From Streptomyces composti (GTDB taxonomy: Bacteria > Actinomycetota > Actinomycetes > Streptomycetales > Streptomycetaceae): DNA of 64,000 nucleotides. The stretch covers positions 120,760 through 184,759 of the forward strand of contig NZ_JAATEM010000010.1 in assembly GCF_012034205.1 (NCBI RefSeq), read 5' to 3'. Position 1 is the first letter of the stretch. Each line of letters begins with the position of its first letter. The notes below the pieces were generated by a model, which was not told where the DNA came from, did no database searches, and saw nothing but the letters and a program-made list of their open reading frames with translations. A program made the position numbers and the translations under genes. This document shows positions 9,172-18,424 of this stretch, piece by piece.

Positions 9172-10761
9172 ATGTACCCAAGGCGCACCCTTCGCAGGAC
9201 CCGTACCGCGGCCACGCTGCTCGCCGCCGCCGCGCTGCTGCTCGCCGGCTGCTCGGCCGGAAGCTCCACGAGCACCGCCAGCTCGGCCGGCCGGGAGGCC
9301 GAGGCGGCGGCGCTGGCACCGCTGCCCCGCTCCACACCGGCGGCCCTGAAGCCGTACTACGCGCAGCAGCCCCGCTGGCGCGACTGCGGCGTCCCCGGCT
9401 TCCAGTGCACCACCCTCAAGGCCCCCCTGGACTACGCCGACCCGTCGGCCGGGGACGTCCGCCTCGCCGTGTCCCGCAGGCAGGCCACCGGGCCGGGGAA
9501 GCGGCTGGGCTCGCTGCTGGTCAACCCGGGCGGTCCCGGCGGCTCGGCGGTCGGCTATCTGCAGCAGTACGCCGGGGTCGGCTACCCCGCCGAGGTGCGC
9601 GCCCGCTACGACATCGTGGCCGTGGACCCGCGCGGCGTGGCCCGCAGCGAACCCGTCGAGTGCCTGGACGGGCCCGCGATGGACGCCTACACGCAGACCG
9701 ATCTCACCCCGGACGACCGGCGGGAGGAGCAGGCGCTGGTCGGGGCGTTCCGGAAGTTCGCCGAGGGCTGCGGGGCGGACGCCCCGCGCCTGCTGCGCTA
9801 TGTGTCCACCATCGAGGCGGCGCGCGACATGGACATCGTGCGGGCGGCGCTGGGCGACGAGAAGCTGAACTTCGTGGGCGCCTCCTACGGCACCTTCCTG
9901 GGCGCCGCCTACGCCGGGCTGTACCCGGACCGGACGGGGCGGCTGGTGCTGGACGGGGCGCTGGACCCGTCGCTGCCCGCGCGCCGGCTGAACCTGGAGC
10001 AGACGGAGGGCTTCGACACGGCGTTCACCGCCTTCGCCGAGGACTGCGTGCGGCGCAGCGGCTGCCCGCTCGGCGCCAAGGGCACGCCCGTGGAGACCGT
10101 CGGCAAGAACCTCAGGGCCTTCTTCGACGAACTCGACGCCCGCCCCCTCCCCGCCGGTGACGCCGACGGCCGCGAACTCACCGAGTCCCTGGCCACCACC
10201 GGGGTGATCGCGGCGATGTACGACGAGGGTGCCTGGGAGCAGCTGCGCGAGGCGCTCACCTCCGCGATGAAGCACCGGGACGGCGCGGGACTGCTGCTGC
10301 TCTCCGACAGCTACTACGAGCGCGGGGCCGACGGCAGCTACTCCAACCTGATGTCCGCCAACGCGGCCGTGAACTGCCTCGACCTGCCGCCCGCCTTCGC
10401 CTCGCCCGAGGAGGTCCGCAAGGCGTTGCCCGAGTTCGAGAAGGCGTCCCCCGTCTTCGGCGAGGGCCTGGCCTGGGCGGCCCTGAACTGCACCTACTGG
10501 CCGGTGGAGGCCACGGGTGAGGCGCAGCGCATCGAGGCGAGGGGCGCGGCCCCGATCGTGGTCGTCGGCACCACCCGCGACCCGGCGACCCCCTACCGCT
10601 GGGCCCGCTCCCTGGCCGCCCAGCTCTCCTCGGCCCGCCTGCTCACCTACGACGGCGACGGTCACACCGCCTACGGCCGGGGCAGCCGCTGCATCGACTC
10701 GGCGATCAACGCCTACCTGCTCCGCGGCACCCCGCCCGCGGACGGAAAGCGCTGCTCATAG
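9172..10761 (+). CDS. secreted lipoprotein alpha/beta hydrolase, tripeptidyl aminopeptidase-like
   Basis: A 529-residue secreted serine peptidase of the Streptomyces Tap/SlpD/SlpE type, which removes tripeptides from protein N termini. The ATG at 9172 gives an Arg-rich n-region, a hydrophobic helix and the lipobox LLAGC with C27, so the protein should be a membrane-anchored lipoprotein; an earlier in-frame GTG would place 25 extra residues before the signal peptide. The nucleophile is S238 in GASYG, the acid D469 in TTRDPATP and the base H498 in GDGHTAY. The paired cysteines near the N terminus (DCG..QCTT) and the C-terminal KRCS are typical of the family. It follows holB closely on the same strand. 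Confidence 0.88.
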   Translation: MYPRRTLRRTRTAATLLAAAALLLAGCSAGSSTSTASSAGREAEAAALAPLPRSTPAALKPYYAQQPRWRDCGVPGFQCTTLKAPLDYADPSAGDVRLAVSRRQATGPGKRLGSLLVNPGGPGGSAVGYLQQYAGVGYPAEVRARYDIVAVDPRGVARSEPVECLDGPAMDAYTQTDLTPDDRREEQALVGAFRKFAEGCGADAPRLLRYVSTIEAARDMDIVRAALGDEKLNFVGASYGTFLGAAYAGLYPDRTGRLVLDGALDPSLPARRLNLEQTEGFDTAFTAFAEDCVRRSGCPLGAKGTPVETVGKNLRAFFDELDARPLPAGDADGRELTESLATTGVIAAMYDEGAWEQLREALTSAMKHRDGAGLLLLSDSYYERGADGSYSNLMSANAAVNCLDLPPAFASPEEVRKALPEFEKASPVFGEGLAWAALNCTYWPVEATGEAQRIEARGAAPIVVVGTTRDPATPYRWARSLAAQLSSARLLTYDGDGHTAYGRGSRCIDSAINAYLLRGTPPADGKRCS

Positions 10762-10879
10762 CGGGCGTGCCGGTCCTTGAGGGCGGGGACGGGCCCCGCC
10801 CTCGGGGCCGGTACGAAGCACCCCCGGAAACTGTGTAGACTTACCGGCGTTGCTGATCGCACCATGGTGCGCACGGCGC

Positions 10880-10953
10880 GCCGCCTTAGCTCAGATGGCC
10901 AGAGCAACGCACTCGTAATGCGTAGGTCTCGGGTTCGAATCCCGAAGGCGGCT
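10880..10953 (+). tRNA. tRNA-Thr (anticodon CGT)
   Basis: A full cloverleaf can be drawn: acceptor stem GCCGCCT paired with AGGCGGC, D-arm GCTC/GAGC, anticodon arm ACGCA/TGCGT with loop CTCGTAA, and T-arm TCGGG/CCCGA around TTCGAAT. The anticodon CGT (10914-10916) reads ACG, threonine. CCA is not encoded. A TAGACT box at 10836-10841 is a possible -10 element. Confidence 0.97.
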
Positions 10954-10960
10954 CGGAGAG

Positions 10961-10993
10961 ACCCCAGGTCCCACGCTGGTGACCTGGGGTTTT
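10961..10993 (+). terminator. Rho-independent terminator of tRNA-Thr
   Basis: A perfect 10-bp stem, ACCCCAGGTC (10961-10970) with GACCTGGGGT (10981-10990), a 10-base loop and a run of four T starting at 10990, only 7 bases after the tRNA. This is the best canonical terminator in the window. Confidence 0.92.
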
Positions 10994-11052
10994 GTGTTGC
11001 CCGGGGCAGGGCGCTCCGCGCATGGGGCACGAGGGGGGCGGGGGGAGTCGCC

Positions 11053-11553
11053 GTGGGCTTTTCCTACACCGGGGCCGCCCTGTTCTGGCTACCGGCCGCA
11101 CTCGTGTCCGCGGCCATCGCGCTCCTGGTCCGGCGCAGGCAGAGGGAACCGGGCCTGCTGCGGCCCGCGCCGATGCTCGCCCTCGGCTGCATCTCCCTGC
11201 TCAACGCCCTCACCGCATGGGCCGTCGGTATCGCCCAGGCGGGCCTGGACCTCAGGGAGTCCTGCGAGTACCGCGGCGGCGTCCGCTTCGACGAGCGGTG
11301 GCACGCCGCGCACTACCGGGAATCGCAGAACCTCTTCCCGGTCCACGCCAGATGCAGCGCGGCCGTGGACCTCGTACCCGCCTGGATCAACCCCGCGATC
11401 ACCGCTCTCGTCCTGCTCTCCGTCGCCTGCCTGTGCACGGCGCTCTGCCTCTCCGCCCGCCGGCTTCTCGGCGGCGCGGCCCGGAACGGCGTCCGCCGCC
11501 CGCCCGTACGAGGCGCCGGGCGCTCTCGAGTCAGGCGGGCGGAACCCGGGGTG
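11053..11553 (+). CDS. putative membrane protein lacking a proper stop codon
   Basis: From the GTG at 11053 (GGGGGAG just upstream) the frame encodes a convincing membrane protein: helix one about residues 7-25, helix two about 40-60, a hydrophilic loop with two cysteines (DLRESCEYR and HARCS), and a third helix about residues 117-138. Coding character fades after about 11540. In this frame no stop appears until 12732, deep inside the convergent antiporter gene on the other strand, so the true 3' end is uncertain; I end it at the neighbour's stop. A frameshift near the end, or decay of the original stop, would explain this. Function unknown. Confidence 0.45.
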
Positions 11554-12762
11554 TCAGACGCCGGCGTGCGGCTTGCTCTGCTCCAGCTCCGGGGCGGCGG
11601 TCCTGGTGACGGACGGGCGGGTGAAGCGGTCGGCCAGGGGAGCGACGTAGCGGGCGGTGAGGGGGCCGATGACGACCAGGATCAGGACGTAGGCGGTGGC
11701 CAGGGGGCCGATGCGGGGTTCGACGCCGACGGCGAGGCCGGCGATGACGATGGAGAACTCGCCGCGGGCGACCAGGGTGCCGCCGGCGCGCCAGCGGCCC
11801 GCTCCCTGGATGCCGGCGCGGCGCGCCGCGTACCAGCCGGTGGCGATCTTGGTGCCGGCGGTGGCGAGGGCCAGCAGCAGCGCGGGAATGATGACCGGGG
11901 GGATCGCGGCGGGGTCGGTGGACAGGCCGAAGAAGACGAAGAAGACGGCGGCGAACAGGTCCCGCAGCGGGGTCAGCAGGCTGGCGGCGCCCTCGGCGAC
12001 CTCGCCGGACAGGGCGATGCCCACCAGGAAGGCGCCCACGGCGGCGGAGACCTGGAGCTCCTGGGCTATGCCGGCGACCAGGATGGTCAGGCCGAGCACC
12101 ACCAGCAGCAGCATCTCGCGGCTGTCGGAGGAGACCGCACGGCTGATCAGACGGCCGTGGCGCAGGGCGACGTAGAGGACCGCGCCGACGGTGCCGAGGG
12201 AGATCAGCAGGGTCAGGCTGCCGCCCGCGAGGCTCACCCCGGCGAGCAGGGCGGTGAGGATCGGCAGGTACACGGCCATGGCGAGGTCCTCGAGGACCAG
12301 GATGCCGAGCACCACCGGTGTCTCCCGGTTGCCGAGCCGGCCGAGATCGCCGAGGACCTTGGCGATCACGCCCGAGGAGGAGATCCAGGTGACGCCGGCC
12401 AGCGCGGCGGCGGCCACCGGACCCCAGCCGAGCAGCAGCGCGGCGATGGCGCCGGGGGCCGCGTTGAGGACGAAGTCGACCGCGCCCGAGGGGTACTGCG
12501 TCTTGAGGGTGGTGACGAGTTCGGAGGCGCTGTACTCCAGGCCGAGCAGGAGCAGCAGGAGGATGACGCCGATCTCGGCGCCGGTGGTGGTGAACTCCTC
12601 ACTGGCGTCGAGGGGGAGGATGCCGCCATGGCCGAAGGCGAGTCCGGCGAGCAGGTAGAGAGGGATGGGGGAGAAGCCCACTCTTCCGGCGAGGCGTCCC
12701 AGCAGTCCCAGTCCGAGGATGACGGCGCCTAGTTCGATGAGCATGGCGGTGGTGTTGTGCAC
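11554..12762 (-). CDS. KefB-type monovalent cation:proton antiporter (CPA2)
   Basis: A 402-residue integral membrane antiporter with about twelve hydrophobic helices, of the sodium/hydrogen-exchanger (CPA2) fold that moves K+ or Na+ against protons. The GTG start is supported by a GGAGGAG six bases upstream. Family features include PLYLLAGLAFG near the N terminus, the LLLLGLEYSASEL segment and FFVFFGLSTDP later. The protein stops after the membrane part, with no TrkA-N/TrkA-C nucleotide-binding domain, and no separate regulatory-subunit gene is found just upstream, although many Streptomyces have one there. Ion preference cannot be read from sequence. Confidence 0.88.
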   Translation of the reverse strand: MHNTTAMLIELGAVILGLGLLGRLAGRVGFSPIPLYLLAGLAFGHGGILPLDASEEFTTTGAEIGVILLLLLLGLEYSASELVTTLKTQYPSGAVDFVLNAAPGAIAALLLGWGPVAAAALAGVTWISSSGVIAKVLGDLGRLGNRETPVVLGILVLEDLAMAVYLPILTALLAGVSLAGGSLTLLISLGTVGAVLYVALRHGRLISRAVSSDSREMLLLVVLGLTILVAGIAQELQVSAAVGAFLVGIALSGEVAEGAASLLTPLRDLFAAVFFVFFGLSTDPAAIPPVIIPALLLALATAGTKIATGWYAARRAGIQGAGRWRAGGTLVARGEFSIVIAGLAVGVEPRIGPLATAYVLILVVIGPLTARYVAPLADRFTRPSVTRTAAPELEQSKPHAGV

Positions 12763-13366
12763 GGGCGTCTCCTCCGGTGGTCGGCGGCGGCGTCTGCGCC
12801 TGGTCGGCTTGCGGTGGCGTGCGGGCGCTGTCGGCGGGTGGGCCTCACGGGCCGTGCAGGGGCCGGGTCGGGCGGGGCGGGTACGGCCGGGTCGTGCTCG
12901 GCGCGCGGGATGTGCGGCGAGCAGGAGTGGTCGAGTGGCTGGTTACAAATGGGCCGGTCCGGCGGCGGACCGCGCCGGGCTCGGCGCGGCTGCCCGGGTA
13001 CGGGCCCTCATGGCCCGGCCGGGCGGCGTTCGCGCGCAGGCCGGGGCGGGCCCGGAGTGCGGGTGGGCCGGGGTTCAGACTCGGGGAGCGGACGCGCACG
13101 GATCGGGCACGCTGTCGCGAGCCGTGTTGTCGATGCGCACAGCCCTGACTCGATCCATGTCACGCCCCCCATCACACGCGCCGGTTCCGGGAACGTCCGG
13201 AAGCAACTTCTCGTACTTCAAAGAGTGAGCGAGCCAGCGCTCAACGGAGCGTCAAGGCTCGGTAAAGAAGCTTAGCGTACGAAAAAAGACGCATAGCGAA
13301 CATACTGCTGCAAATGGGTGGTTGGGGAGCTGAGGATCGCACAATTTACCGGATGTAACGCCCATG
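12763..13366. other. 604-base non-coding gap between two antiporter genes
   Basis: No reading frame here has convincing codon use or a ribosome site. The right part (about 13190-13350) is clearly richer in A and T than its surroundings, for example around 13258-13320, and is likely to contain the promoter for the minus-strand kefB-like gene or a remnant of a lost gene. I found no strong hairpin. Confidence 0.5.
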
Positions 13367-14920
13367 TCATTCGGCCCGTACGGAGGTTGCGGGCCCCGTG
13401 TTCTCGGTGGGCTCCTCCTCCGGCGCGCCCCGTTCGCCGAGCCAGCGCGCGAGCTTCCCACGTCGGCCGATGGCCCGGAGCCGGCGCTCCGTGGCCTCGC
13501 GGTTCTTCGGCGTGGTGATCAGCAGCAGCTCGTCGCCGGCCCGCAGCACGGTGTTGCGATCGGGAACCAGGGTGGTGCCGTCGCGGACGATCAGGGTGAC
13601 CACGGTCGGCGGCGGCAGCCGCAGCTCGAAGACGGCGACGCCGTGCAGCTTGGAGCCTTTCGGGATGGAGACGGTGAGGAGGTCGGCGTCCAGCACGTCG
13701 AGCGGGGCGGTCTCGACCTGGATCTCGCGCAGCGCGTCGGCGCGTGCCAGGCCCAGACGCTTGGCGACGGCGGGCAGCGTGGGCCCCTGGATCAGGGTGA
13801 ACAGCACCACCAGCACGAAGACGATGTTCAGCACGTCCCGGGCGCCCGGAACGTCCTCGACGATCGGGAACGTGGTCAGCACGATGGGGACCGCCCCGCG
13901 CAGGCCCGCCCAGGAGATGAACGCCTGCTCGCGCCAGCGGACCGGGAACGGCAGCAGGCACAGCAGCACCGAGACGGGACGCGCGGCCAGCAGCAGGACC
14001 AGACCGACGGCCAGGGCCGGGATGATCGCGGAGGGCAGCTCGCTGGGGTCCACGAGCAGCCCCAGCATGACGAACAGACCGATCTGGGCCAGCCAGCCGA
14101 CGCCCTCGGCGAAGGAGCGGGTGGCCGCGCGGTGGGGCAGGTCGCTGTTGCCGAGGACCACACCGGACAGGTAGGCGGCGATGATCCCGCTGGCGTTGAC
14201 CGCGCCGGCGGCGGCGAAGGCGATGATGCCGAAGCCCACGGTGGCCAGCGGATACAGCCCGGTGGCGGGCAGCGCGATATGGCGCAGCGCGAGCGAGCCC
14301 AGACGCCCGACCAGCACGCCGAGCGCGCCGCCCACGCCGAGCTGATAGAGCAGGTTGCCGATCAGGGACACCGGTCCGGGCAGATCGGCGGCCGTGGCGG
14401 TGGTGGAGAAGACCAGGACGAGGATGATGGTGGGCGCGTCGTTGAAGCCGGACTCGGCCTCCACCAGGCTGGTCAGCTTCTTGGGCAGCGGCAGCGAGCG
14501 CAGCACGGCGAAGACGGCTGCGGCGTCGGTGGACGAGACGATCGCACCGAGCAGCAGGGACAGCTGCCAGTTCATGCCCAGCAGATAGTGCGCGCCGGTC
14601 GCCGTCACCACGACGGAGAGCGCCACGCCCACGGTGGCCAGCACCGAGGCCGGGGCGAGCACCGGCCGCACGCTGCTCCACTGGGTGGTCAGACCACCCT
14701 CGACCAGGATGATCCCCAGGGCGGCGGTGCCCAGCGCCTGGGCGAGCTGGGCGTCGTCGAACTTCAGTCCGAACCCGTCCTCGCCGGCGATGACGCCCAC
14801 CGCGAGGAACAGCAGCAGGCTGGGCAGTCCGACGCGATGGGCGGTGCGTGCGGCGGCGATGCTGGCCAGCAGCACCGTGCCGCCGATCAGCAGCGTCAGA
14901 TACAGCTCGGGCAGGGTCAT
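13367..14920 (-). CDS. potassium/proton antiporter, NhaP2/CvrA type
   Basis: A 517-residue CPA1-type cation/proton antiporter with a C-terminal TrkA-C domain. About twelve helices occupy residues 5-390; conserved polar motifs sit at TDAAA (131-135) and ESGFND (156-161), the ion-binding region of the family. Residues about 395-475 form the TrkA-C ligand-binding domain (VETAPLDVLDADLLTVSIPKGSKLHG start), which in related proteins senses nucleotides such as c-di-AMP. NhaP2 proteins mainly expel K+ in exchange for protons. The start is the ATG with GGGGA seven bases upstream. It lies in a run of three minus-strand exchangers. Confidence 0.9.
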   Translation of the reverse strand: MTLPELYLTLLIGGTVLLASIAAARTAHRVGLPSLLLFLAVGVIAGEDGFGLKFDDAQLAQALGTAALGIILVEGGLTTQWSSVRPVLAPASVLATVGVALSVVVTATGAHYLLGMNWQLSLLLGAIVSSTDAAAVFAVLRSLPLPKKLTSLVEAESGFNDAPTIILVLVFSTTATAADLPGPVSLIGNLLYQLGVGGALGVLVGRLGSLALRHIALPATGLYPLATVGFGIIAFAAAGAVNASGIIAAYLSGVVLGNSDLPHRAATRSFAEGVGWLAQIGLFVMLGLLVDPSELPSAIIPALAVGLVLLLAARPVSVLLCLLPFPVRWREQAFISWAGLRGAVPIVLTTFPIVEDVPGARDVLNIVFVLVVLFTLIQGPTLPAVAKRLGLARADALREIQVETAPLDVLDADLLTVSIPKGSKLHGVAVFELRLPPPTVVTLIVRDGTTLVPDRNTVLRAGDELLLITTPKNREATERRLRAIGRRGKLARWLGERGAPEEEPTENTGPATSVRAE

Positions 14921-15028
14921 CGCTCGGTCCCCGGGAGGCAGGGGCCGGCTGCCGTGACAGGGCGCGCGGCGACGTCCCTCGGCTCAGGGCACGGACGGAG
15001 GACCGCGCGCGGACGGGCACCCGCCGGC

Positions 15029-15319
15029 TCAGAACCGGGGGCGGCGCCCGCCGTCGCGGCGCGGGCCCCGGCCGGGGCCGAACATCTCCCCGGCGAGGCC
15101 GGCCAGAACCAGCCCGGCGGCGATGAGGAGCCCGTGGGCCAGGGCGATGCCGCCGCCCAGTACAGCCAGGGCCAGGACGAGCAGCAGCCAGACCCGCAGT
15201 CGGCGGTATTCGCGGGGACTGCGCGGCCGGCCCGCCCCGAGCGCGCGGGCGAACCGGGGGTCCTCGTGCTGCAGGCGTGCCTCGATGTCATGGAGCCGCT
15301 CGTCGTCGGACGCGGGCAT
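15029..15319 (-). CDS. DUF3040 small membrane protein
   Basis: A 96-residue protein with the DUF3040 pattern: an N-terminal DDERLHDIEARLQHEDPRFA helix followed by two membrane segments (about residues 43-60 and 64-82) and a Gly/Arg-rich tail. DUF3040 proteins are frequent in actinobacteria and have no established role. It sits between the two ion exchangers on the same strand and may be co-transcribed with them. Confidence 0.8.
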   Translation of the reverse strand: MPASDDERLHDIEARLQHEDPRFARALGAGRPRSPREYRRLRVWLLLVLALAVLGGGIALAHGLLIAAGLVLAGLAGEMFGPGRGPRRDGGRRPRF

Positions 15320-15412
15320 GACGCCGCCCTCCTCACGGCGCGGAACGGCGGGCGGGCATCGCGGTCGGTGCTGCGGACCATCGGCTCTCCTCGCAGGGTG
15401 GGGACATCGAGA

Positions 15413-16720
15413 TCACGCCAGCGCGAAGTAGCGCAGCCACACATACGCGCCGGCCACGGCCACGGTGACGGCGGTGACGATCAGGCCGTAGCGGCTGAAC
15501 TGCCAGAACGAGATGTGGTGGCCTTCCCGGTCGGCGATGCCGGTGACCACGACATTGGCCGAGGAGGCGATGATCGTCGCGTTCCCGGCGAGGTCGGCGC
15601 CGAGTGCGAAGGCCCACCACAGCATTCCCGCCTCGCCGGTGCCGCCGGAGGCCTCCACGATCTCGGCGACGATCGGGCTCACCGAGGCGACGAACGGGAT
15701 GTTGTCGATGACCGCCGACGGCACCACGGAGCCGAACACCAGCGTCATCGCCGTCGCCAGCAGATTGCCGCTGGTCGCCTCGGCCGCCATCTCGCCCAGC
15801 TCGCCGATCACGCCGGTCTGCACCAGCGCGCCGACCATGACGAACAACCCGGCGAAGAACGCGAGCGTCTCCCACTCCACGTCCTTGGCCACCTCATGGG
15901 GGTTGAGCCGGGAGACGCCGAGCAGCAGCAGACCGCCGCTGATGGCCACCACGGACGGCTCCAGGTGCAGCCAGGTGTGCAGGACGAAGGAGACCATCAC
16001 CGCGGTGATGACCACGCCGCTGACCAGCAGCAGCCGGCCGTCCTTGATCTGGTCCCGCGGGTTCAGCTCCATGATCGAGGCGGCGCGCTCGGGGTCGTGG
16101 TGGAACGCCTTGCGGAACATCACCCGGCTCATCAGGACGAACACGATCATCAGCACGACGACGACCGGCGCCATGTGGATGAGGAAGTCGTTGAAGGACA
16201 GGTTCGCCCGGGAGCCGATCATGATGTTGGGAGGGTCGCCGATCAGGGTGGCGGCTCCGCCGATGTTGCAGGCCATCACCTCGGCGACGAGGTACGGCAC
16301 CACGGGCAGCCCGAGCCGCCGGCAGACCAGGATGGTCACCGGTGCGATCAGCAGCACCGTCGTGACGTTGTCGAGCCAGGCGGACAGGAAGCCGGTTGCC
16401 ACCGTCAGCAGCACCATCAGCCGGTACGGTCTGCCCCGGGCCCGCCGTGCCGCCCAGATCGCGATGTACTCGAAGACTCCGGTCCGCTGCAGCACCGCGA
16501 CGATCAGCATCATCCCGAGCAGCAGGAAGATGACGTTCCAGTCGATGCCGGCGTCCTCGGAGAAGAACGCGTGCTCCGGATCGGTCGCCCCGATGAGCAG
16601 CATCGCCACGGCACCGCCCAGCGCGGCGGCGACCCGGTGCACCCACTCGGTCGCGATCAGGACGTAGACGGCCACGAAGATCCCGATCGCGAGCCAGGTC
16701 GTCACGTCCACGGCGTCCAC
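15413..16720 (-). CDS. SLC13/ArsB-NhaD family ion transporter
   Basis: A 435-residue membrane protein of the ion transporter superfamily, with about eleven helices. Diagnostic segments are DNVTTVLLIAP and the GDPPN motif (GGAATLIGDPPNIMIGS), with a second half-repeat VIDNIPFVASVSPI and ADLAGNATIIASSANVVV; the duplicated DN-T/G-N pattern is typical of ArsB and NhaD transporters. It may export arsenite or exchange Na+ for protons; no ars genes are adjacent, and the neighbours are cation antiporters, so I favour a cation/proton or anion role without deciding. The start is a GTG. Confidence 0.85.
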   Translation of the reverse strand: MDAVDVTTWLAIGIFVAVYVLIATEWVHRVAAALGGAVAMLLIGATDPEHAFFSEDAGIDWNVIFLLLGMMLIVAVLQRTGVFEYIAIWAARRARGRPYRLMVLLTVATGFLSAWLDNVTTVLLIAPVTILVCRRLGLPVVPYLVAEVMACNIGGAATLIGDPPNIMIGSRANLSFNDFLIHMAPVVVVLMIVFVLMSRVMFRKAFHHDPERAASIMELNPRDQIKDGRLLLVSGVVITAVMVSFVLHTWLHLEPSVVAISGGLLLLGVSRLNPHEVAKDVEWETLAFFAGLFVMVGALVQTGVIGELGEMAAEATSGNLLATAMTLVFGSVVPSAVIDNIPFVASVSPIVAEIVEASGGTGEAGMLWWAFALGADLAGNATIIASSANVVVTGIADREGHHISFWQFSRYGLIVTAVTVAVAGAYVWLRYFALA

Positions 16721-17694
16721 GCCCTCTCACCCCGGCCGCAGCGGACCGTTTCTGCCCGGTCGGCGCCCGCACCGCGGCGCGCCCCTGCCGTGGCGGCGCG
16801 ACACCACAGCGGCACCGGATCGGAAACGGCCTCCATGAGGCCAGGCCGCCGGGGTGCAGCGTGCATGGGCGCAGGGCTCCTCTCGTCGTCCGGCAGATGG
16901 GCGCGTCGCCCGTCCTCGGTGCTTCCCCGGGACCATCGGCGGGTCCCGGATCCATCGGCAGGCCCCCGGACTCCCGGGCAGATTCCCGTGGCGCCGCATG
17001 ACGGACGGCTGGGGCCGGACAGCGTGGCCGAAGGGCCGTCGGGGCGCCGGTTGCGGGACCGGACCGCGGCAGACGCTGTCCCAGGGCGGTCGTCGGGTCG
17101 GGAGGGGGCGTTGCCTACACCCTTTCTCGCCATGGCCGGCAAGACCATCGGGGACGGCACCCAAATGCGGATGGGTGAGACCTGTACGGACGACGGGGAA
17201 TGGGTGGCGGCCCTGATGGACGCCCGAAGGGCGTCCCGCTCACGCTGGACGTGATGAGCCCCTCGCACGCCGGCCGCCCCGGGGCGCCGGCCGGTCCGCC
17301 GTCCACCTCCGGGAAGCCGACAGCCGGGAGCGGGGACGACGTCAGGGAGGCGGTGCGCGGTGTCCTTGGTCCGGCGGATCTGTCTGCTCGGCGCCGTGGT
17401 GCGGATCGTCGTCACCACCTTTCTGCTGCGCTGGGGCCAGGCTCCGGCACGGCGGCGCCTCGCCCGGGCCGGGTCCGCCACCGGCCGGCTGCGCTCCGGC
17501 AGCGGACCGTCCGCCGGCGCCCCGGCGGCCATACCCGGGCCAACTATCACGTTCCACGCTATGCGTGGCTCGCCGCAAGCCGTACGTGCCGCTGGCGACC
17601 CCGCCGGTCCGACCACGCAGGAGGCCCGACGTCCCGTCCGCCGAGCCCGGGACGCGGGCCCGGCCGTCCCCACCCCGCACCGGAGTCAGTGACC
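16721..17694. other. 974-base region between divergent genes, mostly without convincing genes
   Basis: Holds the upstream regions of the minus-strand transporter and the plus-strand response regulator. Two palindromes stand out: an 8-bp hairpin GGACGCCC/GGGCGTCC with a 3-base loop at 17218-17236, and CCACGC-TAT-GCGTGG at 17554-17568, about 130 bases before the regulator start and a possible operator. Apart from the doubtful frame at 17360-17692 I see no coding sequence. Confidence 0.5.
17360..17692 (+). CDS. doubtful small membrane-associated protein
   Basis: A GTG at 17360 has GGGAGG nine bases upstream, and the first 60 or so codons have high GC at third positions and encode a hydrophobic stretch (ICLLGAVVRIVVTTFLL) followed by Arg-rich sequence. 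After about 17540 the codon character is lost although the frame stays open to 17692, ending three bases before the response regulator ATG. It may be a decayed gene or a chance frame. No family recognised. Confidence 0.25.
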   Translation: MSLVRRICLLGAVVRIVVTTFLLRWGQAPARRRLARAGSATGRLRSGSGPSAGAPAAIPGPTITFHAMRGSPQAVRAAGDPAGPTTQEARRPVRRARDAGPAVPTPHRSQ

Positions 17695-18354
17695 ATGTCC
17701 GAGGCGACCCCCACCCGCATCCTGCTGGCTGACGACCACCACCTGGTCCGCCGCGGAGTGCGCCTCATCCTCGACAGCCAACCCGACCTCACGGTCGTGG
17801 CCGAGGCGGGCGACGGCCACGAGGCGGTCGAGGCCGCCCGGACCCACCATCCGGACCTGGCGATCCTCGACATCGCCATGCCCCGCCTGACCGGCCTGCA
17901 GGCCGCCCGCGAACTCTCCCGCACCCAGCCGGAACTGCACATCCTCATCCTGACGATGTACGACAACGAGCAGTACTTCTTCGAGGCCCTGGCCTCCGGC
18001 GCCTCCGGCTACGTCCTCAAGTCCGTCGCCGACCGGGACCTCATCGAGGCCTGCCGGGCCACCATGCGCGGCGAACCCTTCCTCTACCCCGGCGCCCTGG
18101 CCGCCCTGGTCCGGAACTTCCTCGACGACGTCCGGGAGGGCCGCTCCCCGCGCGGCGGCGCGCTCACCGAGGGCGAGGAGCAGATCCTCCGGCTGGTCGC
18201 CGAGGGCCACACCGCCCGGGAGATCGCCGACCGCCTCGGCGCCGACCCCGGCACCGTCGAACGCCGCCGCGGCGAACTGCTGGCCAGGCTCGGCCTGAGG
18301 AACCACGTCGAACTCACCCGCTACGCCATCCGGGTGGGCCTGATCGCACCCTGA
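17695..18354 (+). CDS. orphan NarL/LuxR-family response regulator
   Basis: A 219-residue response regulator. The receiver domain (RILLADDHHLVRRG) has the phosphoacceptor D59 in LAILDIAMPR, a conserved T/K pair (ILTMYD, YVLKSV), and is followed by a LuxR-type helix-turn-helix around residues 158-210 (LTEGEEQILRLVAEGHTAREIADRLG). The recognition helix reads ADPGTVERRRGELLARLGL, more Arg-rich than the usual TVKTHV pattern. No histidine kinase gene is adjacent, so the partner must be encoded elsewhere or the regulator is atypical. The ATG is preceded by a possible palindromic operator at 17554-17568. Confidence 0.9.
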   Translation: MSEATPTRILLADDHHLVRRGVRLILDSQPDLTVVAEAGDGHEAVEAARTHHPDLAILDIAMPRLTGLQAARELSRTQPELHILILTMYDNEQYFFEALASGASGYVLKSVADRDLIEACRATMRGEPFLYPGALAALVRNFLDDVREGRSPRGGALTEGEEQILRLVAEGHTAREIADRLGADPGTVERRRGELLARLGLRNHVELTRYAIRVGLIAP

Positions 18355-18424
18355 CCCGGGGGCCGCGTCCGGCCGGAGCACGGCTCGTCATGCGGGCCCG
18401 CCCCACCCGGCGCACCCTGGTGGC

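Noticed and set aside
10777..11052. Protein frame running through the tRNA-Thr gene
   Set aside because: The tRNA folds perfectly and is followed by its terminator; frame upstream of 11053 has no coding character.
13364..17254. 1296-codon plus-strand frame across the exchanger genes
   Set aside because: Very Gln/His/Gly-rich shadow of two minus-strand membrane proteins with clear helices and motifs.
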